This document shows positions 18,980 through 27,449 of a stretch of DNA of 64,000 nucleotides, piece by piece. The position numbers were made by a program, and so were the translations under genes. Position 1 is the first letter of the stretch. Each line of letters opens with the position of its first letter. Source of the DNA: Geminocystis sp. M7585_C2015_104. Its GTDB lineage: Bacteria; Cyanobacteriota; Cyanobacteriia; Cyanobacteriales; Cyanobacteriaceae. The notes under the pieces are model-generated. The model was not told the DNA's origin. It did not search any database and saw only the letters and a list, made by a program, of their open reading frames with translations. The DNA is taken from assembly GCA_015295805.1 (NCBI GenBank), contig DVEF01000093.1, positions 1 through 64,000 on the forward strand, read 5' to 3'.

Positions 18980-20044
18980 CTATAGGTTTAGTTTTTCCAT
19001 CAAAGTCTCGATATGAAAATGCTCTTGGATTAACTGTTGCATACATTCTACCTTGACTGGCTCATGGAGTCTTACCTTGCCAAAGGCCCGATTGACTATT
19101 TCTACAGTGGTTAGGGTATCACAGTCCACCATTAGAATGGGAACCTCTAAATCCTCCGCCCTAGAAAGAATTAATGGTTGGGGAGGCACATGTCCTGTTA
19201 AAATCAAACAGGTGGTAGAACTCTCTAAGGCCGCTAATTGCAAGTCAGTGCGATCGCTTCCTGTAATTACGGCCATATTCCTCCCGCGGCGGAAGTATTC
19301 CAAGGCGGCATTCACATTCATCGCCCCCACCGTGAGGGATTCTACCATCAAATCCAGACGATGTTCACAGCATAACACCCTTGCCCTCAGTTGTCGCACC
19401 AATTCCCTAACACTAACACTCTGCAGTAGCCTATTTTTGGGGAGACAGGCTAAAACTTCTATCCCCCTACTGTGGTAAAAGGGTTTCAACTTGTCTTCCA
19501 TAATCTCCACGGCTTCTGGGGGCACACTATTAATCAATACCCCAATGAGTTTGTCTTGTAAAAGCTGTTTTGCCAGCAGGATTTGATCTACATTTGTGTT
19601 CAAGTTGTATCGAACCACTATTAGTACCTGTGCGGGGAGGGCATGTGCCATTTCCGGGACAGAAAGATTAAATAATTGTCCTTGAAACAAGTTGTTGGCA
19701 CCTTCCAATAGAATCAAATCTCCCTCCAGGGAGTCACAGTATTGTTGCAACTGCAGGCGGTATTGATTCTCCTTGCCAAGGGAAGAAATAATGGTTTTCT
19801 CATCTAAAAGCAATAAGGGGGGCTTAAGACTATTACCCCCCAGACTCAACAGTTGGGAAATAAATTGCAAATCCTGTTCATCCTCCAGCCTATCATTTTC
19901 CTGAAAACAGGTGCCAATGGGTTTGCCATAGGCCAATTTTATCCCTCTTTGTTGTAGTTGTTTGGCAATACCGATGATGGTGGCCGTCTTTCCCGTATAA
20001 GCCTCTGTGGATGCCACCAGCAATGTCCTCTTGTTACCTGTCAT
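18980..20044 (-). CDS. BioD-like AAA ATPase with DRTGG domain
   Basis: A 354-residue protein from the ATG at 20044, preceded by GAGGAGGAAGG; a longer GTG start at 20065 is less likely. The N-terminal half is dethiobiotin-synthetase-like (AAA_26), with the P-loop STEAYTGKT near residue 12 and IVVRYNLNT. The C-terminal half is a DRTGG domain (VITGSDRTDLQLAAL near 260). Stand-alone proteins of this layout resemble the N-terminal part of long phosphotransacetylases but lack the catalytic acyltransferase domain. The role is unknown and may be regulatory. It lies between hisB and the TonB-like gene on one strand. A HIP1 site is at 19250-19257. Confidence 0.85.
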   Translation of the reverse strand: MTGNKRTLLVASTEAYTGKTATIIGIAKQLQQRGIKLAYGKPIGTCFQENDRLEDEQDLQFISQLLSLGGNSLKPPLLLLDEKTIISSLGKENQYRLQLQQYCDSLEGDLILLEGANNLFQGQLFNLSVPEMAHALPAQVLIVVRYNLNTNVDQILLAKQLLQDKLIGVLINSVPPEAVEIMEDKLKPFYHSRGIEVLACLPKNRLLQSVSVRELVRQLRARVLCCEHRLDLMVESLTVGAMNVNAALEYFRRGRNMAVITGSDRTDLQLAALESSTTCLILTGHVPPQPLILSRAEDLEVPILMVDCDTLTTVEIVNRAFGKVRLHEPVKVECMQQLIQEHFHIETLMEKLNL

Positions 20045-20078
20045 AGTGTTTACCTTCCTCCTCACTGAATATCTACAT

Positions 20079-20753
20079 CTACAATACCCCCTTACTACTG
20101 GGAATTTCTTGTAAACGACGACAGTCTCTTTCTAGGGCCTGACGCAAGGATCTTGCAAAAGCCTTAAAAGTTGCCTCGATTATATGGTGGGAGTTAATCC
20201 CATCCAATTGCCGAATGTGTAAAGTAATAAAGCTGTTATTTACAAAGGCTACAAAAAACTCCCTCACCAACTGGGTATCATAACTCCCTACCCTTTCCGT
20301 AGGGATTTGTAGGCCATAACTCAAGTGGGGCCTTCCTGAGAAATCCAATACCACCTGAATCAAAGCCTCATCTAAAGGCGCGACGAAATGACCAAAACGA
20401 TTTATCCCCTTTTTGTCCCCTACCGCCTTGGCTATGGCCTGTCCCAATGTAATACCTATATCTTCATTTGTGTGATGATCATCGATGTGGGTATCACCAG
20501 TGGCTTGGATTTGCAAGTCCACAAGCCCATGGGAGGCAACCTGTTGTAGCATGTGGTTCAGGAAGGGTATGGGGGTTGAAATGTCACAAAGGCCTGTGCC
20601 GTCTAGGTTTACCGTTACCAGAACCTCAGTTTCCTTTGTAACCCGGTGCACCGTGGCAACCCGCGGCGGAGGATTAACAGGCTCTTTCTTCTCTAGTGAT
20701 GCTACAGTGTTAGTAGGTGTTTCTGTCAGTCTACTAGCCGAGTGAGAATCCAT
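20079..20753 (-). CDS. hisB: Imidazoleglycerol-phosphate dehydratase
   Basis: Sixth step of histidine synthesis: dehydration of imidazole glycerol phosphate to imidazole acetol phosphate, using Mn. Both diagnostic His/Glu metal motifs are present: [11 protein letters not shown] near residue 90, and [19 protein letters not shown] near the C-terminus. It is monofunctional (about 224 residues), with no phosphatase domain. The open frame extends 11 codons upstream to a TTG at 20786, but the ATG at 20753 fits better. The N-terminal 35 residues are a non-conserved extension. Confidence 0.96.
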   Translation of the reverse strand: MDSHSASRLTETPTNTVASLEKKEPVNPPPRVATVHRVTKETEVLVTVNLDGTGLCDISTPIPFLNHMLQQVASHGLVDLQIQATGDTHIDDHHTNEDIGITLGQAIAKAVGDKKGINRFGHFVAPLDEALIQVVLDFSGRPHLSYGLQIPTERVGSYDTQLVREFFVAFVNNSFITLHIRQLDGINSHHIIEATFKAFARSLRQALERDCRRLQEIPSSKGVL

Positions 20754-20854
20754 TGGGCAGATAAAAGTGGCGCTGGTGTTATTCAATATGTTGTCATCTA
20801 TTTTCCCTCATTTTTCCCACTAATTTCAAGGACATCACAGAAACAGACACATCC

Positions 20855-21598
20855 ATGCTAGTAGTGGTAGAACTAAGTACTATTTTATCAGGGCTGGCCA
20901 AGGACTGGGTGGACTTTTCTCGCTTGGGGCATTGTTATTTGCCGGAGGTGGTTTGGCGGGAGGTGGAATTTTTAACCCTTCGCGCCGTCACGGAGAAAGA
21001 GGAGAAGATAGCCAGGGAATTTACGCGTTTTTTCCCCGACAGTGGCTGGCAAATCATCTCAGACATGTCTCCCTTGCCTATGGCTAACATCCTAGAAGGG
21101 ATGGACATGAGTAAAAAAGCGCGACTCCTGATGGGCATTGCTGAAACCGTTTATGATTTTACCCTGAAAAACCCCCAAGAGTTGATAGTCTTAGTCACCA
21201 GCGAAACCAACCTCAAGACTCAATTAAAGCAGTTAAACTTGAAAAATCTCGCCATCATTCCCCCCAATCAACTCAAAAACTGGCTAAAGACTGGCGTAAT
21301 CCCCCCTACCATCGCCGAAACGGCTGCTGCCTGTGATTATACTATTGCCCCTCCGTCACCACAACCCACAGACACAAACCACCCCAGACTTCTTTTACAA
21401 AATACTAGTAGTAATGTTTTCTTCCCCGCCACCAGAAGAAGACAAAGGGGTGAAAATCCCCTCTTCATTGTAATCCATAGTATCTCTGCCATTGTTTTCC
21501 TGTTGGTGGCAGTAGGGTTGACATGGTATTTAATATCACCCCAGTCGTTTCAAGACTTCCTACGCCTTCCCCTTCCCGGCAACAGTCAGAAAAAATAA
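20855..21598 (+). CDS. PIN-domain protein with a C-terminal membrane anchor
   Basis: A 247-residue protein. The N-terminal PIN-like nuclease fold runs to about residue 150. The first acidic position is Glu (MLVVVELSTIL) rather than the usual Asp, and ELIVLVTSETNLKTQLKQL is the late core segment. A variable linker follows, and one membrane helix lies at about 206-228 (VIHSISAIVFLLVAVGLTWYL). Membrane-anchored PIN proteins of this type occur in cyanobacteria. No antitoxin-like partner is adjacent, so a toxin role is not supported. Confidence 0.75.
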   Translation: MLVVVELSTILSGLAKDWVDFSRLGHCYLPEVVWREVEFLTLRAVTEKEEKIAREFTRFFPDSGWQIISDMSPLPMANILEGMDMSKKARLLMGIAETVYDFTLKNPQELIVLVTSETNLKTQLKQLNLKNLAIIPPNQLKNWLKTGVIPPTIAETAAACDYTIAPPSPQPTDTNHPRLLLQNTSSNVFFPATRRRQRGENPLFIVIHSISAIVFLLVAVGLTWYLISPQSFQDFLRLPLPGNSQKK

Positions 21599-21612
21599 TC
21601 TCCTTGGCGTAC

Positions 21613-21798
21613 CTAATATGCTAAGGTTTCTAGAGTGAAGCGTAAATACTCTGCCACCAGTTCCTCTATATCCCCCTCTTTTTGATTTTCCTGACACCAG
21701 CTGTTGAAACCGGATGTTTTGGCAATTGCCCTTTGTAAACTAAGCCACATTTCTCTATCCTCAGGAATTTGTGTATTATTTATGGTTGTACCTGCCAT
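21613..21798 (-). CDS. Small conserved hypothetical protein
   Basis: A 61-residue acidic, helical soluble protein (EDREMWLSLQRAIAKTSGF, DIEELVAEYLRFTLETLAY). Composition is protein-like, and an AGGAGAA ribosome site precedes the ATG. It converges with the PIN gene, 14 bases away. The function is unknown. Confidence 0.65.
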   Translation of the reverse strand: MAGTTINNTQIPEDREMWLSLQRAIAKTSGFNSWCQENQKEGDIEELVAEYLRFTLETLAY

Positions 21799-21816
21799 TT
21801 TCTTCTCCTGTTGTCC

Positions 21817-22086
21817 TTATCCTTTTTTCCCTAGGATAACCCAATTATCTACTTTACGATTGTAACCCAAAACACATAAGTCTGTCCCTGCCAGTTTCCC
21901 CTCTGTGGCGATAGGGGGAGACTGCCGCAAGCCCGGGCAATAGACATTATCATCAAAACCCCCATCCCTGACAATACAATAGAAAAGACGGCTGAAGATT
22001 AAAATTGGCAACCGCCTCCAAGGCATTAGACTGTAGTAATGACGCCCAAAGGAAAGCCCTAGAAAGTCTAGAAGGGAGTTTTTCAC
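21817..22086 (-). CDS. Doubtful 89-residue open frame
   Basis: An open frame 18 bases upstream of the 61-residue gene on the same strand. It has a short hydrophobic patch (LPILIFSRLFYCIV) and several cysteines. Composition is only marginally protein-like and I recognise no family. It may be a degraded gene, like its upstream surroundings. Confidence 0.25.
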   Translation of the reverse strand: MKNSLLDFLGLSFGRHYYSLMPWRRLPILIFSRLFYCIVRDGGFDDNVYCPGLRQSPPIATEGKLAGTDLCVLGYNRKVDNWVILGKKG

Positions 22087-22139
22087 AAAGGCAATTAAAA
22101 AGGGGGAGAAGGGAGAAGTGGAAAGGACACAATTGAGAA

Positions 22140-22528
22140 TGTGGCCTCCGAAACCATATTACATTGAAATTGCCTTATCTTGTGAGCTCCTCCCTGCCAC
22201 AGGATGGGTTGAGAGGACAAAGATTTTGGGAAAATTGAGCTAAACAAGAGGGAGTAAAAACCCGTTTAGTATTAGTGCCCCAGACGGGAAGAAAGAGGAA
22301 ATGGGAAATCGGAAAACAGGCATTACAGACAGAAATTGCCACGGCAATCAAGGTGGTATCAAGGGCGCTGGCAGACGGGGAAATTTTACATCACCATCGA
22401 GGATTTAGCCCAACAGGGAACAGTGCCCAACAGTGGCGCTGAAATACGAGGGATTCATGGCGGTCATTTTAGCATCATACCATGATACAGACATTTATAG
22501 TAAACCGCCAGAAGACCCAAGTTATTAG
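22140..22528 (+). pseudogene. Broken gene of unknown conserved family
   Basis: Three plus-strand reading frames carry consecutive protein-like pieces with no intact start. The first is LPQDGLRGQRFWEN, an in-frame TGA at 22236, then AKQEGVKTRLVLVPQTGRK and EIATAIKVVSRALADGE. A frameshift leads to FYITIEDLAQQGTVP. A second leads to TVALKYEGFMAVILASYHD and a stop at 22526-22528. Joined, these read like the last 120 or so residues of one protein. I cannot name the family. The remaining sequence up to 22775 shows nothing. Confidence 0.5.
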
Positions 22529-22775
22529 TGGCGTTAGGCCATTGCGAGTAGTCCGGCAATAGGGCCACACCCCCAGAAACCCTTGCCAAACAAACCTAAT
22601 TACTTAGCCTGTCTTCACCCCGTCAGTTGTTTCAGTTACAATCAGTAATTCTTTTATAATATTTTGTACTCCAAAAATAGGAGAGAATTTAAGCGGCTAG
22701 GCCAAATCAGCATACTGGAAAAAGTCAGCCATGAAAAACCCATTGCCGTCTAACCCCAATTAACTCCACCTTTTG

Positions 22776-23579
22776 TTAATTGCCTTGACTAGTAAGGTCT
22801 AACCTACAGCCGATAAACTCACCGATTTCCCTTGCCAATCTTTCCGCCTCCCCCCACTGGGATTTTGAGGCGATAAAAAGAGATTCTCTATTAGTCTTAA
22901 ACAGTATTTGAACCTTATAACTCTCTTTTTTCCCCCTCACTATCACTACTTTCACACAGTCCACATCTGCCAGCGGGTACACCTTCTTGTGGGAAAAGAG
23001 TAAACCTTTCTCCTCATGGGTGACAGTGCGGAGGGGAAGATTAATTGTAATAGTCACTGTTATAAAAAATAATACCAATATTATTGAGAATGATGAGAAA
23101 ATTACAAAGGGCAACAGAAGTAAGAGAAGCTCCACCCAGTCAATGCCGTTGTACTCAACAAAGGAAATGTCTTTTTGAGGGGATTGGAGAAAGGCGTTTA
23201 ATTCCTCTGCCCTTTTACTCCCCCAGGAGGAACAGTTGGATAATGGTATTTTTTCTGCTGATTGGTTGCCATATAAGATAAAATCATAAAATACTGCTTT
23301 TCCACTCCTTCTCCGTTGGCAGTCGAATTCTTTAATTTCAAAATACTGACTCTCCTTTGTGGGGAATATTTGAAACCTTGGCCTAAAAGTGACAGTACAG
23401 TCTGTTGTTGTTAATTCCGGATTTTTCTTATAGCAAAAAAACTCCAACCCTCCCACTTCGCCCAGATAATATACCAAGCCAGCCCCAAACAAAACCGAAG
23501 CGATTATAAAAGCAAATACTAGTAGTAAGTTATTTCCCTTTACTACAATCTCACTGGCGTTCCTTTTGACAAGTGCCAT
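22776..23579 (-). CDS. Hypothetical membrane protein with two helix regions
   Basis: A 267-residue protein. Helix 1 lies at about 18-42 (LLLVFAFIIASVLFGAGLVYYL). A region with Cys at about 50-62 follows. Helices at about 150-182 (VELLLLLLPFVIFSSFSIILVLFFITVTI) precede a C-terminal PH-like cytoplasmic domain (KVYPLADVDCVKVVIVRGK, LAREIGEFIGCRLDL). The function is unknown. A decayed copy of its C-terminal part lies immediately upstream at 23670-24000, so the gene was duplicated in tandem. Confidence 0.75.
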   Translation of the reverse strand: MALVKRNASEIVVKGNNLLLVFAFIIASVLFGAGLVYYLGEVGGLEFFCYKKNPELTTTDCTVTFRPRFQIFPTKESQYFEIKEFDCQRRRSGKAVFYDFILYGNQSAEKIPLSNCSSWGSKRAEELNAFLQSPQKDISFVEYNGIDWVELLLLLLPFVIFSSFSIILVLFFITVTITINLPLRTVTHEEKGLLFSHKKVYPLADVDCVKVVIVRGKKESYKVQILFKTNRESLFIASKSQWGEAERLAREIGEFIGCRLDLTSQGN

Positions 23580-23669
23580 TGAACTCTACCAGCAACTCGT
23601 AACCATGCACAATTTTACTACAGCCCGTTATAACTAACCATTGTCCCCTTCTTGTATTCAACTCCTTAT

Positions 23670-24000
23670 GAACCTTTGACTAATAACTTTCGCCCGCATC
23701 CGATGAATTCACTCATTTCCACTGCCAGTCTCATTAACTTCCCCATACTGTGTTAGTCTCCGGAGTATATGGAATACTGAGGATTTGGTATTACTAGTAA
23801 ATACAGTCCATCATGGGCATCGCCGTCGGAGTTTGTGGTTTTCTCAGGCAACGCATACAGTCTACGTTACAGTCTACGTCGGCCGGTGGGTGGACTGTGC
23901 GGCTACATTTCATGACTTTTTGACGCTGAGCTAAAGTTATAGTCCTATGTTTGGAAACTTGTATTATGCCAGCAGTAAAGCCCTGTGGACAGAGGACCAA
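23670..24000 (-). pseudogene. Decayed tandem copy of the adjacent membrane-protein gene
   Basis: Minus-strand translation gives VHPPADVDC where the intact neighbour has VYPLADVDC. In another frame, ending near 23690, it gives AVEMSEFIGCG where the neighbour has AREIGEFIGCR. Spacing and order match the neighbour's C-terminal domain, but frameshifts separate the pieces. The nominal 68-residue open frame at 23794-24000 is part of this remnant and not a gene. Confidence 0.6.
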
Positions 24001-24269
24001 TTAAACCCCTAAAATTGTAACACTTTACTATTTTGGTAAATTACTAAACTCCAGGGAGAGGCAAGAAGGGCGTTTATATCAGTGGCCATCTAGGGGGTTA
24101 CATTTATTCCCGGCAGGTGTACTTCTTCTTACCGATTGGAATTAGAGTACCAGGCAGTGGTGACTATTGGTTTGTAGCTTATGATTCAATCTGTCAGTTT
24201 TGGTTCTGTTTTCCCACAAGCCACACATCAAAAGTGTAATACCCCCACAAGGTATCCCTACCTCGGCAC

Positions 24270-25238
24270 TTATGATTCTTCCCCCCGTTGTGGGGTTGAC
24301 TGAGTTTGTGCCAGTTGGCCTATGGACTTGAGGGCATTGCCCAACTCCATGGGGAAGAGGATGACTGTGTTGGAGGGGCTATTGGCCAGGCCGTCGATAG
24401 TTTGTAACGTCCTCAACTCCAAGGCAATGGGGTTTTCCGCCATCAGTTTTGCTGCCTTGGCTAGGTTTTCTGCCGCCAGACGGTCACCTTCGGCTTTGGT
24501 GATAGTGGCTCGTTTTTCTCTCTCTGCGGAGGCTTGCCTGGACATTACCTTCTTCAATTCTTCTGGCAAGTCAAAGTCCTGTAGTTGGATGGATTCCACT
24601 GTCAGCCCCCAATCTCTGACCTTCTCCCCTACAATAAAGGCTATTTGTTCTTGGATTTTTTCCCTCTCTGACAACAACTCGTCCAATGAGTAGGAGCCTA
24701 CTACATCTCGTAGGGCAGACTGGGAGTACTGGGAGATGGCAAAGCGGTAGTCCTGCACCTTGGTAACGGCCAATTCCGGTTTTTTGACACTGAAAAATAG
24801 AGCCCCGTCAATAACTACTGGTACGTTGTCTTTAGTTATGGCCCTTTGACGAGGGATATTAATTACTTGTACCCTAGTGTCTACAAATCTTACTGTTTCA
24901 ATAAAGGGCAAAACGTAAAACACACCCGAACCCCTCACCTCGGAATATCTACCTAGGGTGAGGATTACTCCCTTTTCCCACTCCGCCGCTACCCTGACGC
25001 CTCCCACCAACTGACTCCACAAAAAACTGACAACTGCTGCCCCGCCCAACCATCCTACACGTTTCCCCAGGTTTTCCCCACTAAGACTCCCGCCAGTGGC
25101 CACTAGGAATATAAAAATAGTGGGTATCCACAAAAGAATCGCCCTTATGGGCCCACCCAGGGAAACATGTTCCACATGGGGCGCAGCATAAACCCTAGCA
25201 CCCTCTCTGCTGAGACTCTCTTGTTCACTAGTTTCCAT
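24270..25238 (-). CDS. SPFH/Band 7 (slipin-like) membrane protein
   Basis: A 322-residue stomatin/slipin-like protein that forms oligomeric membrane scaffolds. Two hydrophobic segments at the N-terminus (IRAILLWIPTIFIFLVATG and VGWLGGAAVVSFLWSQLVGG) precede the Band 7 core (EKGVILTLGRY, GVFYVLPFIE, RVQVINIPRQ, LSEREKIQEQI). A coiled-coil tail is rich in Ala/Glu (RQASAEREKRATITKAEGDR). The ATG at 25238 has GGAGGAT upstream; the frame extends to a GTG at 25253. Slipins are often paired with a NfeD protease-like protein, but none is adjacent. Confidence 0.92.
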   Translation of the reverse strand: METSEQESLSREGARVYAAPHVEHVSLGGPIRAILLWIPTIFIFLVATGGSLSGENLGKRVGWLGGAAVVSFLWSQLVGGVRVAAEWEKGVILTLGRYSEVRGSGVFYVLPFIETVRFVDTRVQVINIPRQRAITKDNVPVVIDGALFFSVKKPELAVTKVQDYRFAISQYSQSALRDVVGSYSLDELLSEREKIQEQIAFIVGEKVRDWGLTVESIQLQDFDLPEELKKVMSRQASAEREKRATITKAEGDRLAAENLAKAAKLMAENPIALELRTLQTIDGLANSPSNTVILFPMELGNALKSIGQLAQTQSTPQRGEES

Positions 25239-25536
25239 CTTTTTATCCTCCACCCCTTACCCTATTCCACCCCCATTCTACCACGGCCGGGTTAAGACTC
25301 TGTTAAATTCTCTTTTTAATACTCCGCAACCGCCAATAAACTGTTAAATAGATTGCTGTATTTTCCCTCTCTGAATATACAATAGCTCTGCTACGAAACT
25401 AAGAATATTTGAGAAAAAATAAATGAATAAATTTAGCGTTTATTGAGGGCCAATTTAAATAATTCCCAAATTTTAATTTCATAAAATAATTAAAAGACAC
25501 CGCTAAAATGCAAAAGGGTGGAGGAAGATTGAGGAG

Positions 25537-25698
25537 ATGAATTATTGTTATTATCTCCCACGGCGGGCCTATGGGGGTGATTTACCGACTACAGGACGAA
25601 TGTTAATGGGCTTACCACAGCCACTCCCCAACATTGTAACTTTTACCCTTGCCTTAGATTTAGTTGACTATACCCAAATATACCAAGGTTCACAATAA
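25537..25698 (+). CDS. Possible 53-residue protein or gene fragment
   Basis: An ATG closely preceded by GAGGAG opens a 53-codon frame (YYLPRRAYGGDLPTTGRML, PNIVTFTLALDLVDYTQIY). The sequence is protein-like but unrecognised. It overlaps the end of the opposite-strand 113-residue frame by 31 bases. It could be a remnant of a larger gene. The stretch 25254-25536 upstream is AT-rich and shows no gene. Confidence 0.25.
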   Translation: MNYCYYLPRRAYGGDLPTTGRMLMGLPQPLPNIVTFTLALDLVDYTQIYQGSQ

Positions 25699-26009
25699 TA
25701 CAATAATAGTGCCAGTGTTATGGTCCAGGACAAAATTGTTGCCCACCATGTGCCTTTAATTGTTAATTGTAATTGTCCCCCGCTGATGCCTTGATAGCGA
25801 TTCAACTGGGAAATGAGGGTTATATTCTCCGCTGGGCAGGGGCTGGATTTTCCCATGGCATTGAAACCCCAAAACAGACTAACAGTATATAGTGTAAAAC
25901 AACACCTCATGGAGAAAGACAGCAGACGGAGGTATGTAACTTTACCGTAGGATCTAGGAATTCCTGCCACCTTATCGTAAAGCTCTGACTTTTTGGTGGT
26001 ATTCTCCAC
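25668..26009 (-). CDS. Small hypothetical membrane protein
   Basis: A 113-residue frame with two hydrophobic segments, at about 28-50 and 88-107 (WWATILSWTITLALLLYYC). It has a hydrophilic loop between them (SQLNRYQGISGGQLQLTIKG) and cysteines. Composition is plausible for a real protein, but no family is recognised and surrounding DNA is full of remnants. Confidence 0.4.
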   Translation of the reverse strand: MENTTKKSELYDKVAGIPRSYGKVTYLRLLSFSMRCCFTLYTVSLFWGFNAMGKSSPCPAENITLISQLNRYQGISGGQLQLTIKGTWWATILSWTITLALLLYYCEPWYIWV

Positions 26010-26014
26010 AGGGC

Positions 26015-26190
26015 TTATACCAAGTTCCTCAGCTCTCTTTTAACCTTATGACGCCCCTGAAACCTGAAATTGGCAAGCATTACTACTATAGCTCTTTTAT
26101 ACTCATTGGTTCGCCTGATTTCTTCCAATAACTTGCCATAGCTCTGTGAACTGGCCTTCCTTTAAGTGGAGGCTCTTTTCTGGGGATATG
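26015..26190 (-). pseudogene. Remnant resembling a transposase N-terminus
   Basis: Minus-strand pieces SLHLKEGQFTELWQ and, after a frameshift, KLLEEIRRTNEYKRAIVVML followed by ANFRFQGRHKVKRELR end at a stop at 26015-26017. The pattern recalls the N-terminal helix-turn-helix region of IS630-type transposases. This is inference from pattern only. No terminal inverted repeats are evident. Confidence 0.3.
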
Positions 26191-26295
26191 TCCCATCAGG
26201 AAAGCCTATAGCTATGTTATATTCCCTATAAAGTGTGCACAAGCTGAGTGCACTGTTTCTGATACCTTTAAAAAAACCCCACTGGCGTCTTGTAG

Positions 26296-26445
26296 TCTTC
26301 TGTAGTTAAACGATCTGTATCCTTATTTGAAGCCCTCTTACATGGGTTAAAGAATACCCTACTTGATACTGTTGATATTTCTGAAGTGGTAGCAGAGGTA
26401 GAACAGTCAGTCCAACGGCTGAAAACCGTTAAAATGATAATGTGA
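26296..26445 (+). pseudogene. Orphan coding fragment without a start
   Basis: Fifty open codons between two stops with protein-like content (SVSLFEALLHGLKNTLLDTV, DISEVVAEVEQSVQRLKTV) but no usable start codon. It is probably the end of a lost gene. The flanking 26446-26670 holds only scraps. Confidence 0.3.
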
Positions 26446-26670
26446 TAGAATAGCCACCTAAATGCTACCCCCTTTCTGCAATAGGTTTTGTTCTAAACTA
26501 TAAGACTGCTAATTTCCCTCCACATTTGTCCCTCCCATCTGATATCATTGCCTCCATGGTAGTCCAGTGTTTAGATAATCGCCACTAAGACGACTATAAG
26601 CTGGCCCCCCATTGCGAGAATAGAAACCATAGGCTATCATGGCTAATACAGTGTCTAAGTCCCACCACCC

Positions 26671-27429
26671 TTGACTGACTCCAAGTCTCCCTTTTCTGCA
26701 GAAGAAGATTACCAGTGGTTAGATGAAGACGAGGGGGAAAGGGGAGAAAACCAAACTCCTCCGGCTAATTCCCCCACTTCATCCCCCGGCGGTAAGAAAC
26801 ACTACCAGTATAGACAGGAAACCATCTCCCTGGTGGAAAGTGCTTTTTTGGCAAGCACTGCTAGTATCATTTGGCTCATAGATTATTATTTCCGTTTTGG
26901 CCCCTTTTTGCGTGTATTATTCCCCCTCCCCATTGCCCTAGTTTACCTGAGACGGGGAAAAAGAGCTGCTATAATCACCACCATCGTTTCGGGACTATTG
27001 CTAACCATCCTTATGGGGCCTCCCCGCAGTATCATCTATATTATCCCCTATGGCCTGATGGGAATACAGCTGGGATACATGTGGCGTCTTGGGGCTAACT
27101 GGTATATGTCTGTACTTGCAGCCAGCATTCTGGGCAGTTTCGGCTTTTTCTTCCGTTTTTGGCTGTTTTCCATCCTCCTGGGCGAAGATTTGTGGGTTTA
27201 CGTCATCAGTCAAATTACTAACCTGGCAGATTGGCTCTTTTTAAAACTGGGAATAATTGCCCGCCCTAGCTTTTTCCTAATCCAACTATTGGCCATAGCT
27301 GTGGTATTGTTGAATAATATCATCTACTGTCTGACTGTACATCTGGTGGCCCTATTAATGTTCGATCGTCTTCATACCCCTATCCCTCGCCCACCAAAAT
27401 GGCTACAAGTAATCCTGGACTACGAATAG
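26671..27429 (+). CDS. DUF2232 membrane protein
   Basis: A 252-residue protein with an acidic, disordered N-terminus (about 1-48) and then six or so membrane helices starting near residue 58. Motifs include FLRVLFPLPIALVYLRRGKR and MGPPRSIIYIIPYGLMGIQLG, as in the DUF2232/YybS-like family of cyanobacteria. A stop codon lies four codons upstream, so the only supported start is TTG at 26671. It is followed 20 bases later by cobT, suggesting co-transcription. The function is unknown; the fold suggests a transporter-like membrane component. Confidence 0.85.
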   Translation: MTDSKSPFSAEEDYQWLDEDEGERGENQTPPANSPTSSPGGKKHYQYRQETISLVESAFLASTASIIWLIDYYFRFGPFLRVLFPLPIALVYLRRGKRAAIITTIVSGLLLTILMGPPRSIIYIIPYGLMGIQLGYMWRLGANWYMSVLAASILGSFGFFFRFWLFSILLGEDLWVYVISQITNLADWLFLKLGIIARPSFFLIQLLAIAVVLLNNIIYCLTVHLVALLMFDRLHTPIPRPPKWLQVILDYE

Positions 27430-27449
27430 GCTTATCATAACAACTGGCC

